Source: Candidatus Poribacteria bacterium WGA-3G (lineage in GTDB: Bacteria > Poribacteria > WGA-4E > WGA-3G). From it: a stretch of 64,000 nt of DNA. This document shows positions 25,426 through 33,358 of the stretch, piece by piece. A program made the position numbers and the translations under genes. The notes under the pieces were generated by a model, which saw nothing but the letters and a program-made list of their open reading frames with translations, was not told where the DNA came from and did no database searches. Location: the NCBI GenBank assembly GCA_000406005.1, contig ASZN01000010.1:55193-119192 (forward strand), written 5' to 3'. The first letter of the stretch is position 1; each line of letters opens with the position of its first letter.

Positions 25426-26148
25426 TTAGTGTGTAAGTGTATAGACCACAGCGTTGATTCCCATTTGCAATGCCATATTAGAATACTCACGCGGGTAGTA
25501 GTCCTCAGCGGCATGCTCCCACGCATCGCCGAGGTCAGAGTTGAAGTTAATCATCATCATCAACCGTCCGTAGTCGTCATACACACCGCGACAATATGCG
25601 GGATACCCATCAATTCGTTCGTACGTTCGACCCCTAAAGAGCGAACGGAGACCAGGGATTTGGATCAGTTTGTCAATCTTAAAGAAGCACTGGAAGATCG
25701 GATGTGAAATAGGGATGTCTTCGGGTTCACGGTCAGGAAAGATTTTCTTCAACTCCGTATAAAACCATCTCCACTCACGTTCTCCGTGAAAATCATCAAT
25801 AAAGATAAATCCACCGCGTAAGAGATATTCCCTTAGGTTCTCAGCCTCCTGCTTGCTGAGTCTGAGACTACCGACTTCAAGCATATAGGCGAACGGATAC
25901 TCGAATAACTCCCGTGCGCCGACATCAATGATCTTTTCACGGGGTGCGACGACAATGTTTGTCTGTTTACTGAGTTGCCAGATGAAATTTCGGTCGGATG
26001 CTGGCCAATCCACACGCCAACTACTAAGCCGCGTAAACTGCCCGCTGTATCTGAGACGGACAAATGTGAATAGATCGCTATCACTCTCGAGAAGCGCAGT
26101 AGGGACAGACATCATAACAAGAATAATGAGGATGAAAATAATTCGCAT
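25426..26148 (-). CDS. DUF4159-like exported protein
   Basis: The 240-residue protein has an N-terminal hydrophobic segment (about residues 2-22). The rest matches DUF4159 proteins: FTFVRLRYSGQ, WPASDRNFIWQLSKQTNI, FEYPFAYMLEVG, EAENLREYLLRGGFIFIDD, and DDYGRLMMMIN. DUF4159 has a ThuA/GATase-like fold with unknown function and is common in Planctomycetes and relatives. It is the last gene of a three-gene envelope operon (PA14 protein, Omp85, this gene), separated by 23 bases from Omp85. Confidence 0.85.
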   Translation of the reverse strand: MRIIFILIILVMMSVPTALLESDSDLFTFVRLRYSGQFTRLSSWRVDWPASDRNFIWQLSKQTNIVVAPREKIIDVGARELFEYPFAYMLEVGSLRLSKQEAENLREYLLRGGFIFIDDFHGEREWRWFYTELKKIFPDREPEDIPISHPIFQCFFKIDKLIQIPGLRSLFRGRTYERIDGYPAYCRGVYDDYGRLMMMINFNSDLGDAWEHAAEDYYPREYSNMALQMGINAVVYTLTH

Positions 26149-26171
26149 ATATTTAATTCCGTTATCTCAGG

Positions 26172-28658
26172 CTAAAAATTGTGATACCAGGCAATCGTCA
26201 TCTGAATACCGCGACCGGATTCGAGGGCTTTTGCGATGTTAACCCTGAAAACGGAAGCGTCCCCTCCAGAATGTAAACCGTTAATGTTCACTACAGTAAC
26301 AGCATCGTCTTCCCCGATCTGCAAACCGATGCCGATATTCGCTTTTGGATCGAAGGTATACGCGGCATCAGATGCTTCCCATACCTGTCCCTCGTCAAGG
26401 AAAGCGACAACAAAAAACTTTTCAAAAAAACGCAGCTTGAACAGATTCGATAAACGATAGTGATATTCAACATTGAGGAGAAAACCGCGGTCGCCTGTAA
26501 ACGCATAAGGAGACGATGTATACCCACTGTCATAGGTTATTATACCTTCAGACGCAGTTTCTTGTCTACGCCAAGGATACCCTCTGAGTCCTCCCATGCC
26601 ATCGATTACAAATTGGCGTTGAATAGGAAGTTTCGCATTCGAGAACCCGAACAAGAAACGGGTGCGGATTCGGTCATTCGCCAACGGAAAAGCATATCGA
26701 AGGTGCAATTGTAGGCGTGTGAAATCAAAATCGGAACCGACAGCCGGACTGCTATGTTCAACAAGAAACGTATTATGCCAGCCGAGCGTTTTTATTCTAT
26801 TATTAAAATCATACTGAAAAATCAGGCTCCGCATTTGTCCATCGGTTATTGACGGATTCTCTCGCAAACTGAGTTTAGAACCCCAATTGGTAATAAACCA
26901 ATCTGTACTTTTCCGTAGACTCGCGTGCGATTCGGTAATCGCCGTCAAATTGAACGAATGGATCGATAGAGTTGGAGACCATCGTAAAGAGACTACAGCA
27001 CCTTGCTGTAGATAGTAATTTTGGAGATCCGGCGCGCCAAGGATGCGTTCAAAAATCGACCATGCCCCGTTGTAGCCGGGAAAAAGTTCAGGTGCCACCG
27101 CAACCGTTGATCGATGAACCTGCGCTATCATCCCGATGTTCCAAACGTAGGGTCTTCCCCAATTTGCGATACCTCCGATACGGTAGTGGAGATGCGGGTT
27201 GCCGAATGCATAACTGACGCTCCCAAACAGCCTTGAGGTCCGATCGGATTGTGTCTCTCTGATGTTCCACATCCAGAGCGGTCCAACCTCTTTCCGTTTC
27301 CCAACTTTAAAGCCTGTTCCGATCTCCCAACCTGTTACGCGGTTAAAACCGAGACGCACCAGCGGACTGAAACCGAGGTAAGCATCCGTAGAAATCGGTT
27401 TTTCATCTACGGTGATTGTCGCGATATATCTTTTTGCTTCCTCATTGACCTGTAGGTTTATCTCTTCAAAATAAGGCATTGCTTTGAATAATGTTTGGAG
27501 TGCCTTATCGATGTCTTTTGAAGCATTTTCAAGTGCCTGCCGGATGCGGGCTTCTGGAATCTTCTGATTCCCTTGAATGTGTAATTCGTGAATAGGTACA
27601 TCTTTTGCCATAAATCGTGTTGTTGCTGGTGGTATCTCAGCGTCATATCCTTGTGGAACAAAGAAGGTGTTCACCTTTATTTCGCTACGGCTGTCCTTAT
27701 TATTGCCTGAAATGTGCATAGATTTCAGGATTGATATTTTTTCTGCGGGAACCAAGTTAATTACAGCGATCCGCTTTTCGCCTTCTTCCATAACGCGCAA
27801 AGATACTGTTTTCGGATGCTCACCGAGTGCTTCCGCCAGCACTGGCATAATCTTCTCAAGTTCACCAGAACCTTCTTGTAGCACTTTTCTTATCTTATCC
27901 ATCTCAGTCGCTATTTTATTTTCTGTCGATTCTGGGTCTTCCCCTTCAAGCGTTGTCGTTAGATTTTCGATGCGTATTTCATGGATCGGTTTGCCATCAG
28001 CTTGCCATTTCAGAGATTTTGTGGGTTCAAGGTTCTTAGGCAGAGGCGGTTCTGTGGACGCATCTTTTACTATAGGAGCCGGGGATGGGTCCGGTTTGAC
28101 GGGTTCCGGGATCGGCGCGAGTTGTAAATCACGATCTCTCAGCGACATCAACCTTTGGATTTCAATGCCGAGTTCGTTGAGATTCCGCAGCAACGGACCG
28201 AGCTCCGCAAGTGGAATCTGAGCGACAATGTTTATTCCGTAAACCCCGTTTCCACTCTTGACAATGACGAAAACGCCTCTAACAATCTCATCTCGGTGGA
28301 GAACGGAGATATAGAGGTTATCTCTGTCGGGATCAACTCGCGATTTGCGTCCTAATACGTGCCACCCGCGTTCTCTTAGTACCTCACTATAATATTGAAC
28401 CAATTTTTTGAAATTACCGGATCGGTTTCGGTAGTTCCTGAGATACAAATTGTTCACGCTCTTAAGTACAGGGGCAACATCGGAGGTAGGATCCTCCATA
28501 ACGAACGCTATGACATCGCTATCTAAATCAAACTGGAATCTGGGGGGCGACACATCCGGGCAATCGAAGGGTACAGTGCCGATGTCGGGTTGAGAATAAA
28601 CCGCCTGACACATCAGAAACAGAAGTAGCGTTAAGGTATTCGTGACGGTATACTTCAT
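26172..28658 (-). CDS. Omp85/BamA-like outer-membrane protein 1
   Basis: The 828-residue protein has a signal peptide (about 1-22, AVYSQ). It has an unassigned N-terminal domain (about 28-165, FDCPDVSPPRFQFDLDSD), a Pro-rich linker, two POTRA-like modules (IHEIRIENL and IHELHIQGNQKIPEARIRQA), and a 16-strand-type barrel from about 430. The late signature FVIDGMGGLRGYPWRR matches the Omp85 G-x-x-G-x-R-G-Y lid motif, and the last residue is Phe. Omp85 proteins insert barrels or secrete proteins. It is in an operon with a PA14/TonB-like protein and DUF4159. A paralog with the same N-terminal domain lies at 33359-35623. Confidence 0.85.
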   Translation of the reverse strand: MKYTVTNTLTLLLFLMCQAVYSQPDIGTVPFDCPDVSPPRFQFDLDSDVIAFVMEDPTSDVAPVLKSVNNLYLRNYRNRSGNFKKLVQYYSEVLRERGWHVLGRKSRVDPDRDNLYISVLHRDEIVRGVFVIVKSGNGVYGINIVAQIPLAELGPLLRNLNELGIEIQRLMSLRDRDLQLAPIPEPVKPDPSPAPIVKDASTEPPLPKNLEPTKSLKWQADGKPIHEIRIENLTTTLEGEDPESTENKIATEMDKIRKVLQEGSGELEKIMPVLAEALGEHPKTVSLRVMEEGEKRIAVINLVPAEKISILKSMHISGNNKDSRSEIKVNTFFVPQGYDAEIPPATTRFMAKDVPIHELHIQGNQKIPEARIRQALENASKDIDKALQTLFKAMPYFEEINLQVNEEAKRYIATITVDEKPISTDAYLGFSPLVRLGFNRVTGWEIGTGFKVGKRKEVGPLWMWNIRETQSDRTSRLFGSVSYAFGNPHLHYRIGGIANWGRPYVWNIGMIAQVHRSTVAVAPELFPGYNGAWSIFERILGAPDLQNYYLQQGAVVSLRWSPTLSIHSFNLTAITESHASLRKSTDWFITNWGSKLSLRENPSITDGQMRSLIFQYDFNNRIKTLGWHNTFLVEHSSPAVGSDFDFTRLQLHLRYAFPLANDRIRTRFLFGFSNAKLPIQRQFVIDGMGGLRGYPWRRQETASEGIITYDSGYTSSPYAFTGDRGFLLNVEYHYRLSNLFKLRFFEKFFVVAFLDEGQVWEASDAAYTFDPKANIGIGLQIGEDDAVTVVNINGLHSGGDASVFRVNIAKALESGRGIQMTIAWYHNF

Positions 28659-28670
28659 CCAACATCTCCG

Positions 28671-29795
28671 TTACGGCTCTCTGATGTTTGTGTTCTTCTT
28701 TTGTCGGATTTTATTCAAACGCTGCTGTAGTTTTTTCAATTCATCTGGAACCTGCGGTTTATCGGGACGATAGATAACGCTCGGCGGCACAATTTGCATG
28801 TATCCGTGTGGGGGTTGATACAACCACTGTAGTGCAATTGCGTGTCGAGGTCCCTGAAAATAGTGAATCTCAACAGGATGCATACCTGTCCGCAGCCTTA
28901 TACTTCCGCGCCGACCTATTGTTGCGTGAATTCCGTCGTTATTAACGATGCGTCTGCCGTTAATATAGAGTTGTGAACCGTCGTCTGAGTAAAGTTCAAA
29001 GGTGTATATCCCGGGTATATCAATCTTCAATTCTGTGCGGAAGCGAATTGCGAAATTCTCGACGACGGCTTGCATTTCCGGAGTCGGGAACCCTTCAGTG
29101 TAGTTTCGTGTCCGGACATCCAAATCTGATGTAAGGAAGGTATAGATAGGTGTCAAACGCTCAAAATCAGGCATTCGGGAAATCGGGCCGCCGGGAACGA
29201 AGACCTGTCCAATTAATCCGTGTCCCGGCATCACTTCTGTGCCGAAGATACCGAGTCCGGAACCTACGGTATTACGTATTTCGAGTCCAATGTCGGCGAC
29301 ACCGGTTTCGTGTATAAATCGTGTTCCAACGTTGCTGCTGCGACGCTCCGGTCCGTCGAACCCGACATTCGCACCGCTGCCTTTTACGGTTTGTCCTTTA
29401 ATGACCACGGGCTCTCTGACCGTTTTACCTTCACCGAAACTGGTATCGGAAACAGTATTTGGTTGATCTGGTTGTGATGGATCGGTGTGCGTGACGACCT
29501 CAGGCACGACATCGGTGTGAACTGGTGCTTTCGGTACATTCACATACGGTGCGGACGTTGACGTAGGAACGGAATCCGAAGCTGCCTCAGCATCAGCGAC
29601 TCGTGGCATTAGAGGTATCCGCGGGGGTAAGACCCGCCGTCTTACCTGTCTTTCAGGATCTGCCGCTAATATCTCCGCGGATATACTCTCTTTCGCTACA
29701 TCAAAATCATTAATGAAAATGGGTGAAAGCACGAATATTAATATGATATGGAAAGCGAACGATAGTAATAGAGCATGATTGGTGCGTCCACGCAT
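28671..29795 (-). CDS. TonB-like membrane anchor with PA14 domain
   Basis: The protein is about 374 residues from ATG 29795, with GGAG ten bases upstream; an ATG at 29858 lies inside a palindromic repeat. An N-terminal helix (HALLLSFAFHIILIFVL) followed by a Pro-rich, Ala-rich stretch (to about residue 130) resembles TonB-type anchors. The C-terminal half (about 215-340) is a PA14 domain: RFRTELKIDIPGIYTFELYS, DDGSQLYINGRRIV, GMHPVEIHYFQG and ALQWLYQPP. PA14 domains bind ligands, often sugars. It is the first gene of the Omp85-1/DUF4159 operon, 12 bases before Omp85. Confidence 0.78.
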   Translation of the reverse strand: MRGRTNHALLLSFAFHIILIFVLSPIFINDFDVAKESISAEILAADPERQVRRRVLPPRIPLMPRVADAEAASDSVPTSTSAPYVNVPKAPVHTDVVPEVVTHTDPSQPDQPNTVSDTSFGEGKTVREPVVIKGQTVKGSGANVGFDGPERRSSNVGTRFIHETGVADIGLEIRNTVGSGLGIFGTEVMPGHGLIGQVFVPGGPISRMPDFERLTPIYTFLTSDLDVRTRNYTEGFPTPEMQAVVENFAIRFRTELKIDIPGIYTFELYSDDGSQLYINGRRIVNNDGIHATIGRRGSIRLRTGMHPVEIHYFQGPRHAIALQWLYQPPHGYMQIVPPSVIYRPDKPQVPDELKKLQQRLNKIRQKKNTNIREP

Positions 29796-29828
29796 CTTAT
29801 GATACTCCAGATGCTTAATAATACGCAC

Positions 29829-29856
29829 TGCAGGCGAGGTTTCAAACCCGGCCTGC
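29829..29856. repeat. Palindromic repeat, copy 1
   Basis: GCAGGCGAGGTTT and AAACCCGGCCTGC form an imperfect hairpin around a central C. A close relative, GGCGGGGTTTGAAACCCCGCC, lies at 40301-40322; both are preceded by GCACT and followed by TGCA. Confidence 0.7.
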
Positions 29857-30026
29857 ATAGGGGTTTGCGTAAGTTTTATACCTTATACGGGCAGTGATGG
29901 GTCGTCCGACGAAACTTGTGTTATTTTAACAGGTCAAGGTGTTATTGTCAAGTCTAATCTCAGCGGTTTTGGAACGTAGTCTTGCCTCTTACTGCGTGGT
30001 CTTGCCTCTTACTGATCAAAAAATAA

Positions 30027-30054
30027 AAAAGGCGTGCTTGGAAACACGCCTTTT
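30027..30054 (-). terminator. Rho-independent terminator of sigma-sensor 1
   Basis: On the minus strand AAAAGGCGTG and CACGCC pair, with a TTTTTT tract after the stem. It lies 28 bases past the sigma-sensor 1 stop codon. The complementary A/T runs on both sides could also stop rightward transcripts. Confidence 0.85.
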
Positions 30055-30081
30055 GAAGATTTCATTGTGTCAATATCACGG

Positions 30082-33000
30082 CTATTCATCAAGTGCGAAA
30101 CGGAGTACACCACGGCCGAGCGTTCCAACGTAAAGCGTGTTATCGTCAACAGTAAAGGAGGCGATCGGGCTTGGAACTTCTGGCGTAAGTTGTTTCCACG
30201 CGCTCGAATTCTCCTTCAATTCATATACCCGCCGTTCCGTTGCACCATATAGGGTTATGCCATCTACCGCAAATCTCTCTATGACAAGTGGCGTGCCTTC
30301 CGCATCGGTTACCTGATGCCAACGCGTCCCATCGCTTGCATAAGCGACACCTTTATCTGTTGCTACGTAAACAGTTGAGCCAGCGAAGGCTACTGTATTG
30401 TAAGCTGCAACGGAAAATGGGAGATCTGCAGTGACATCATTCCAGGTATCCCCTTCATCAAACGATTGCATGAGGTGTCCATCCCGTTTGCCGACATAAA
30501 CGGTTTTCCCAGACACTGCAAGTTTGACACCGAGAGAATGAATAAGATTCGTCGCTTCAGCGTACTCACCAGAATAGAGGTTAGAAAGATTGGGGAATTC
30601 GGCTTGATCTTTCAATCCGGTGTCGAACCATTCAGTCATACCGGGTTTCCATCTGAAAAGCCGCTGCTCGTATTCGACATAGTAGGTATCATCACTAACG
30701 GCAAAGCCGCCATAAAACGACATCATACCCGCTGTAGGTTGTTCCTGAAGTGCCTTATTGAATGCTTCATTTTTTAGTCGCTGAAAATCAATGTTATTGT
30801 TAAGTGCCTCATTTAACTGATCAGGATCGATAGCCATGAGTGCCCTACCTAACTGCTCAGGATCAAGGTCTTCAATCTCTTGCTTACTCTTATCCGTGAC
30901 TGCTGCCAGCACGGTCTTGAGCATTGCTTCGTCCGGCGTTATCGTCATCTGGACCGTATTACCTCGGCCGACATGCCCAAAAGCGGGCATGTCACGGATA
31001 AACTTTACGCGACTGTCCTCAATAGATAGGCGACATAGGGGTGAAGGTGAATTCATTTGATTTCCCCTCTTCGCATAGAGAACACCGTCATAAGCCTTAA
31101 TAATAACACCGGCATCAATATCGCCGGGAAGCGGTGTCCACGACTCACCACCATCTACTGAAACGACAAATCCATTTATTGAATTTGCGTAGAGTTTACC
31201 GTTAACGGCAATCAATGTGGTAACGGTAGTATCCACAAATCCCGTATTAAACTGATGCCACGATTTGCCGCCGTCGGTTGTCCGCTGAACTCCCGGCGGG
31301 ACACCTCTATAGAAGGTATTCTTATCTAACATCAGGACAGGTGGGGCGATCCCGTAATCCCCGAGCTTTAAATCTAAGGAATTCCATGTTTCTCCGGTGT
31401 TTATAGAGTAGAAAAGTTCGCCATTCGCATCTACCACCATCACCCTCTCTGCTGCTGCGACTATCTTGATTTTCGAGAACATCTCCATCAAAGAGGAACC
31501 ATCTTCGTTCTGTATATCTATGCCCCCAATCGGAAACCTATCCCCCTTATTCTTCTTTTTCTCATTCTCTAATCTTTCCCAGGGATCTATAGAATACCAA
31601 GAATCACCTGAATCTGTTGAACGGTAAAGCGACCACCACGCATTATTTGTCATTCCTTTAGATCGCAGCGCTACCCAATTTGTAAACGCCTCGCCAGCTG
31701 CAACATAAAGCCGGTGCTCTGCAACTATCAAGGCATAGATAGTCGATTTCTCCGTGCTCACCCCTTCTGAACGAATGGACACCCTTTCCCATTTCTCAGC
31801 ACCAAGACGATAGAGTCCGTTATCAGTGCCAGCAAACACGGTGTTTTCGACAGCAGCGAGTGCATGAATCCTCTTGGCATCCAATCCATTTTTCAGAGGT
31901 ACCCACGATGTGCCCTTATCTTGGGAATGATAAACTCCGTCAGCAAGCGCGAGATAAAATCCTTCATCGGTTATCACTAACCCTGCTGGGATGCCTTTTG
32001 GATGGCTACCCAGCGAATTCCATGTGCTACCACTATCCGTAGAAGTTAATATTTCCGTACCAGTAGCGACGTAGAGGGTATCATTACGCTCTACCATTCG
32101 TCCACCGCTTATCAACCACTCATGTACACTGCGTGAGGTTTCGGTTTCGGCGTTGACAAGTCTCCACGCACGCTGATCGTCCGATAATTTGTAAAGACTG
32201 GTGGGGGTTCCCGCGTAAATGTCACCACCTGTTGTCTCGAAAAGTGTGTTGACTGTGGCTCCCTCAGGTCCTTTCGTCTGTATCCACTGCGATTGAGGCG
32301 TTGAAACTTCGGTTTCCTCAAGGAGCGCTGCAGCGAAGCGTTGTGCGTCCGGTTTCTGACCGGCACCGGGATTGTTACCAGGCGTAATTGAACGTCCTGC
32401 CTGATTCCGAACATCGGGTTTCGCTGGAGAATCGTAAACAAAAACTGCTTCAATGATCTCAACTGTCGGTTCCGAGGTGGCGTTCAGGTTGTACGGTCTC
32501 TGGAAACGGGAGAGGTATTGTGTGCCGATACCTATGAGTAGAAAAATCAGAACAGCGGAGGCGGCAGAGAGCGCCCACGGCAACACAGGTTTATTCGCAG
32601 CTGGAGTCGTAGGAACAATACGCGAAACCTCCCGCATAATGTTTGTTGTTAGATCGGTAGGCAGCTGGAAGCTGCCAAGGCTTTGTTGAATCATGTCTTC
32701 CTCCTTCTTCAAGCGGTTGCGTGCACGACTGAGACGACTCTTTACGGTGTTCGGCGATACACCGAGAAACTCACCGATGGCATTGATGGTCATCTCACCG
32801 AGGTAAAAAAGCGTTATGACTGTCCGTTCACTTTCCGGAAGTTTTTGGAGAAGCCGCTTGACGACTTCACGGCGCGTCTCATCGGCTTCGGCAGCCTGTT
32901 TTTCTGCCGTGTATCGAGAGTATGACACTTTATCCACCTCACTTGCTTCAATATTATCCAAGGATGCTACTGGTGTACGGTTCTTTTGGCGCCAGTCATA

Positions 33001-33243
33001 ACACAAGCGTGCCGCAATAACATAAAGCCATCCAGCAAACAGGTTATGGTTCTTCAAGTCGCCAAGGTTCTTGTATGCCTTAAGAAATGCATCTTGCGTG
33101 ATTTCTTGTGCGATGTGGAAATCACCGATTTTACGCCACGCCAGTGCGTGAACACCTTTCTGATATTTTTTTACCAAAGAAGCGAACGCGTCCTGGTCCC
33201 CTTGCAAGCTGTGTTGAATGAGTTCAGCATCGTTTTGGGTCAT
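30082..33243 (-). CDS. ECF sigma-transmembrane-Asp-box propeller fusion 1
   Basis: The protein is about 1053 residues, from ATG 33243 with GGAGGG upstream. Residues about 1-185 form an ECF sigma factor: region 2 (KYQKGVHALAWRKIGDFHIA and AQEITQDAFLKAYKNL) and region 4 (LPESERTVITLFYLGEM, FLGVSPNTVKSRLSRARNRL). A single helix follows at about 222-245 (ALSAASAVLIFLLIGIGTQY). Then comes an exported propeller with many Asp-boxes (S-x-D-x-G-x-S/T-W): SQDKGTSW, STDSGDSW, TTDGGKSW, SVDGGESW, SFDEGDTW. The architecture implies that an external signal is read by the propeller and passed to the sigma domain. An ECF-type promoter with TGCAAC-N19-GTCA lies about 40 bases upstream, suggesting autoregulation. 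Confidence 0.88.
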   Translation of the reverse strand: MTQNDAELIQHSLQGDQDAFASLVKKYQKGVHALAWRKIGDFHIAQEITQDAFLKAYKNLGDLKNHNLFAGWLYVIAARLCYDWRQKNRTPVASLDNIEASEVDKVSYSRYTAEKQAAEADETRREVVKRLLQKLPESERTVITLFYLGEMTINAIGEFLGVSPNTVKSRLSRARNRLKKEEDMIQQSLGSFQLPTDLTTNIMREVSRIVPTTPAANKPVLPWALSAASAVLIFLLIGIGTQYLSRFQRPYNLNATSEPTVEIIEAVFVYDSPAKPDVRNQAGRSITPGNNPGAGQKPDAQRFAAALLEETEVSTPQSQWIQTKGPEGATVNTLFETTGGDIYAGTPTSLYKLSDDQRAWRLVNAETETSRSVHEWLISGGRMVERNDTLYVATGTEILTSTDSGSTWNSLGSHPKGIPAGLVITDEGFYLALADGVYHSQDKGTSWVPLKNGLDAKRIHALAAVENTVFAGTDNGLYRLGAEKWERVSIRSEGVSTEKSTIYALIVAEHRLYVAAGEAFTNWVALRSKGMTNNAWWSLYRSTDSGDSWYSIDPWERLENEKKKNKGDRFPIGGIDIQNEDGSSLMEMFSKIKIVAAAERVMVVDANGELFYSINTGETWNSLDLKLGDYGIAPPVLMLDKNTFYRGVPPGVQRTTDGGKSWHQFNTGFVDTTVTTLIAVNGKLYANSINGFVVSVDGGESWTPLPGDIDAGVIIKAYDGVLYAKRGNQMNSPSPLCRLSIEDSRVKFIRDMPAFGHVGRGNTVQMTITPDEAMLKTVLAAVTDKSKQEIEDLDPEQLGRALMAIDPDQLNEALNNNIDFQRLKNEAFNKALQEQPTAGMMSFYGGFAVSDDTYYVEYEQRLFRWKPGMTEWFDTGLKDQAEFPNLSNLYSGEYAEATNLIHSLGVKLAVSGKTVYVGKRDGHLMQSFDEGDTWNDVTADLPFSVAAYNTVAFAGSTVYVATDKGVAYASDGTRWHQVTDAEGTPLVIERFAVDGITLYGATERRVYELKENSSAWKQLTPEVPSPIASFTVDDNTLYVGTLGRGVLRFALDE

Positions 33244-33277
33244 CGCAAGCATCCCTCCGGAATTGGACTCTCTTTTA

Positions 33278-33313
33278 ACTTAAGTGACTGGTTTTAGATA
33301 TTGAAAAGTTGCA
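33278..33313 (-). promoter_or_regulatory. ECF-type promoter (TGCAAC-N19-GTCA) of sigma-sensor 1
   Basis: On the minus strand TGCAAC (33313-33308) and GTCACTTAAG (33288-33279) are separated by 19 bases. An A/T-rich tract precedes the -35 block. It lies 42 bases before ATG 33243. It matches seven other sites in the window with the same 19-base gap. Confidence 0.8.
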
Positions 33314-33358
33314 TTATTTTTAGAATTGATTCACCGAATTTCAGGACTTCATAAAGAA

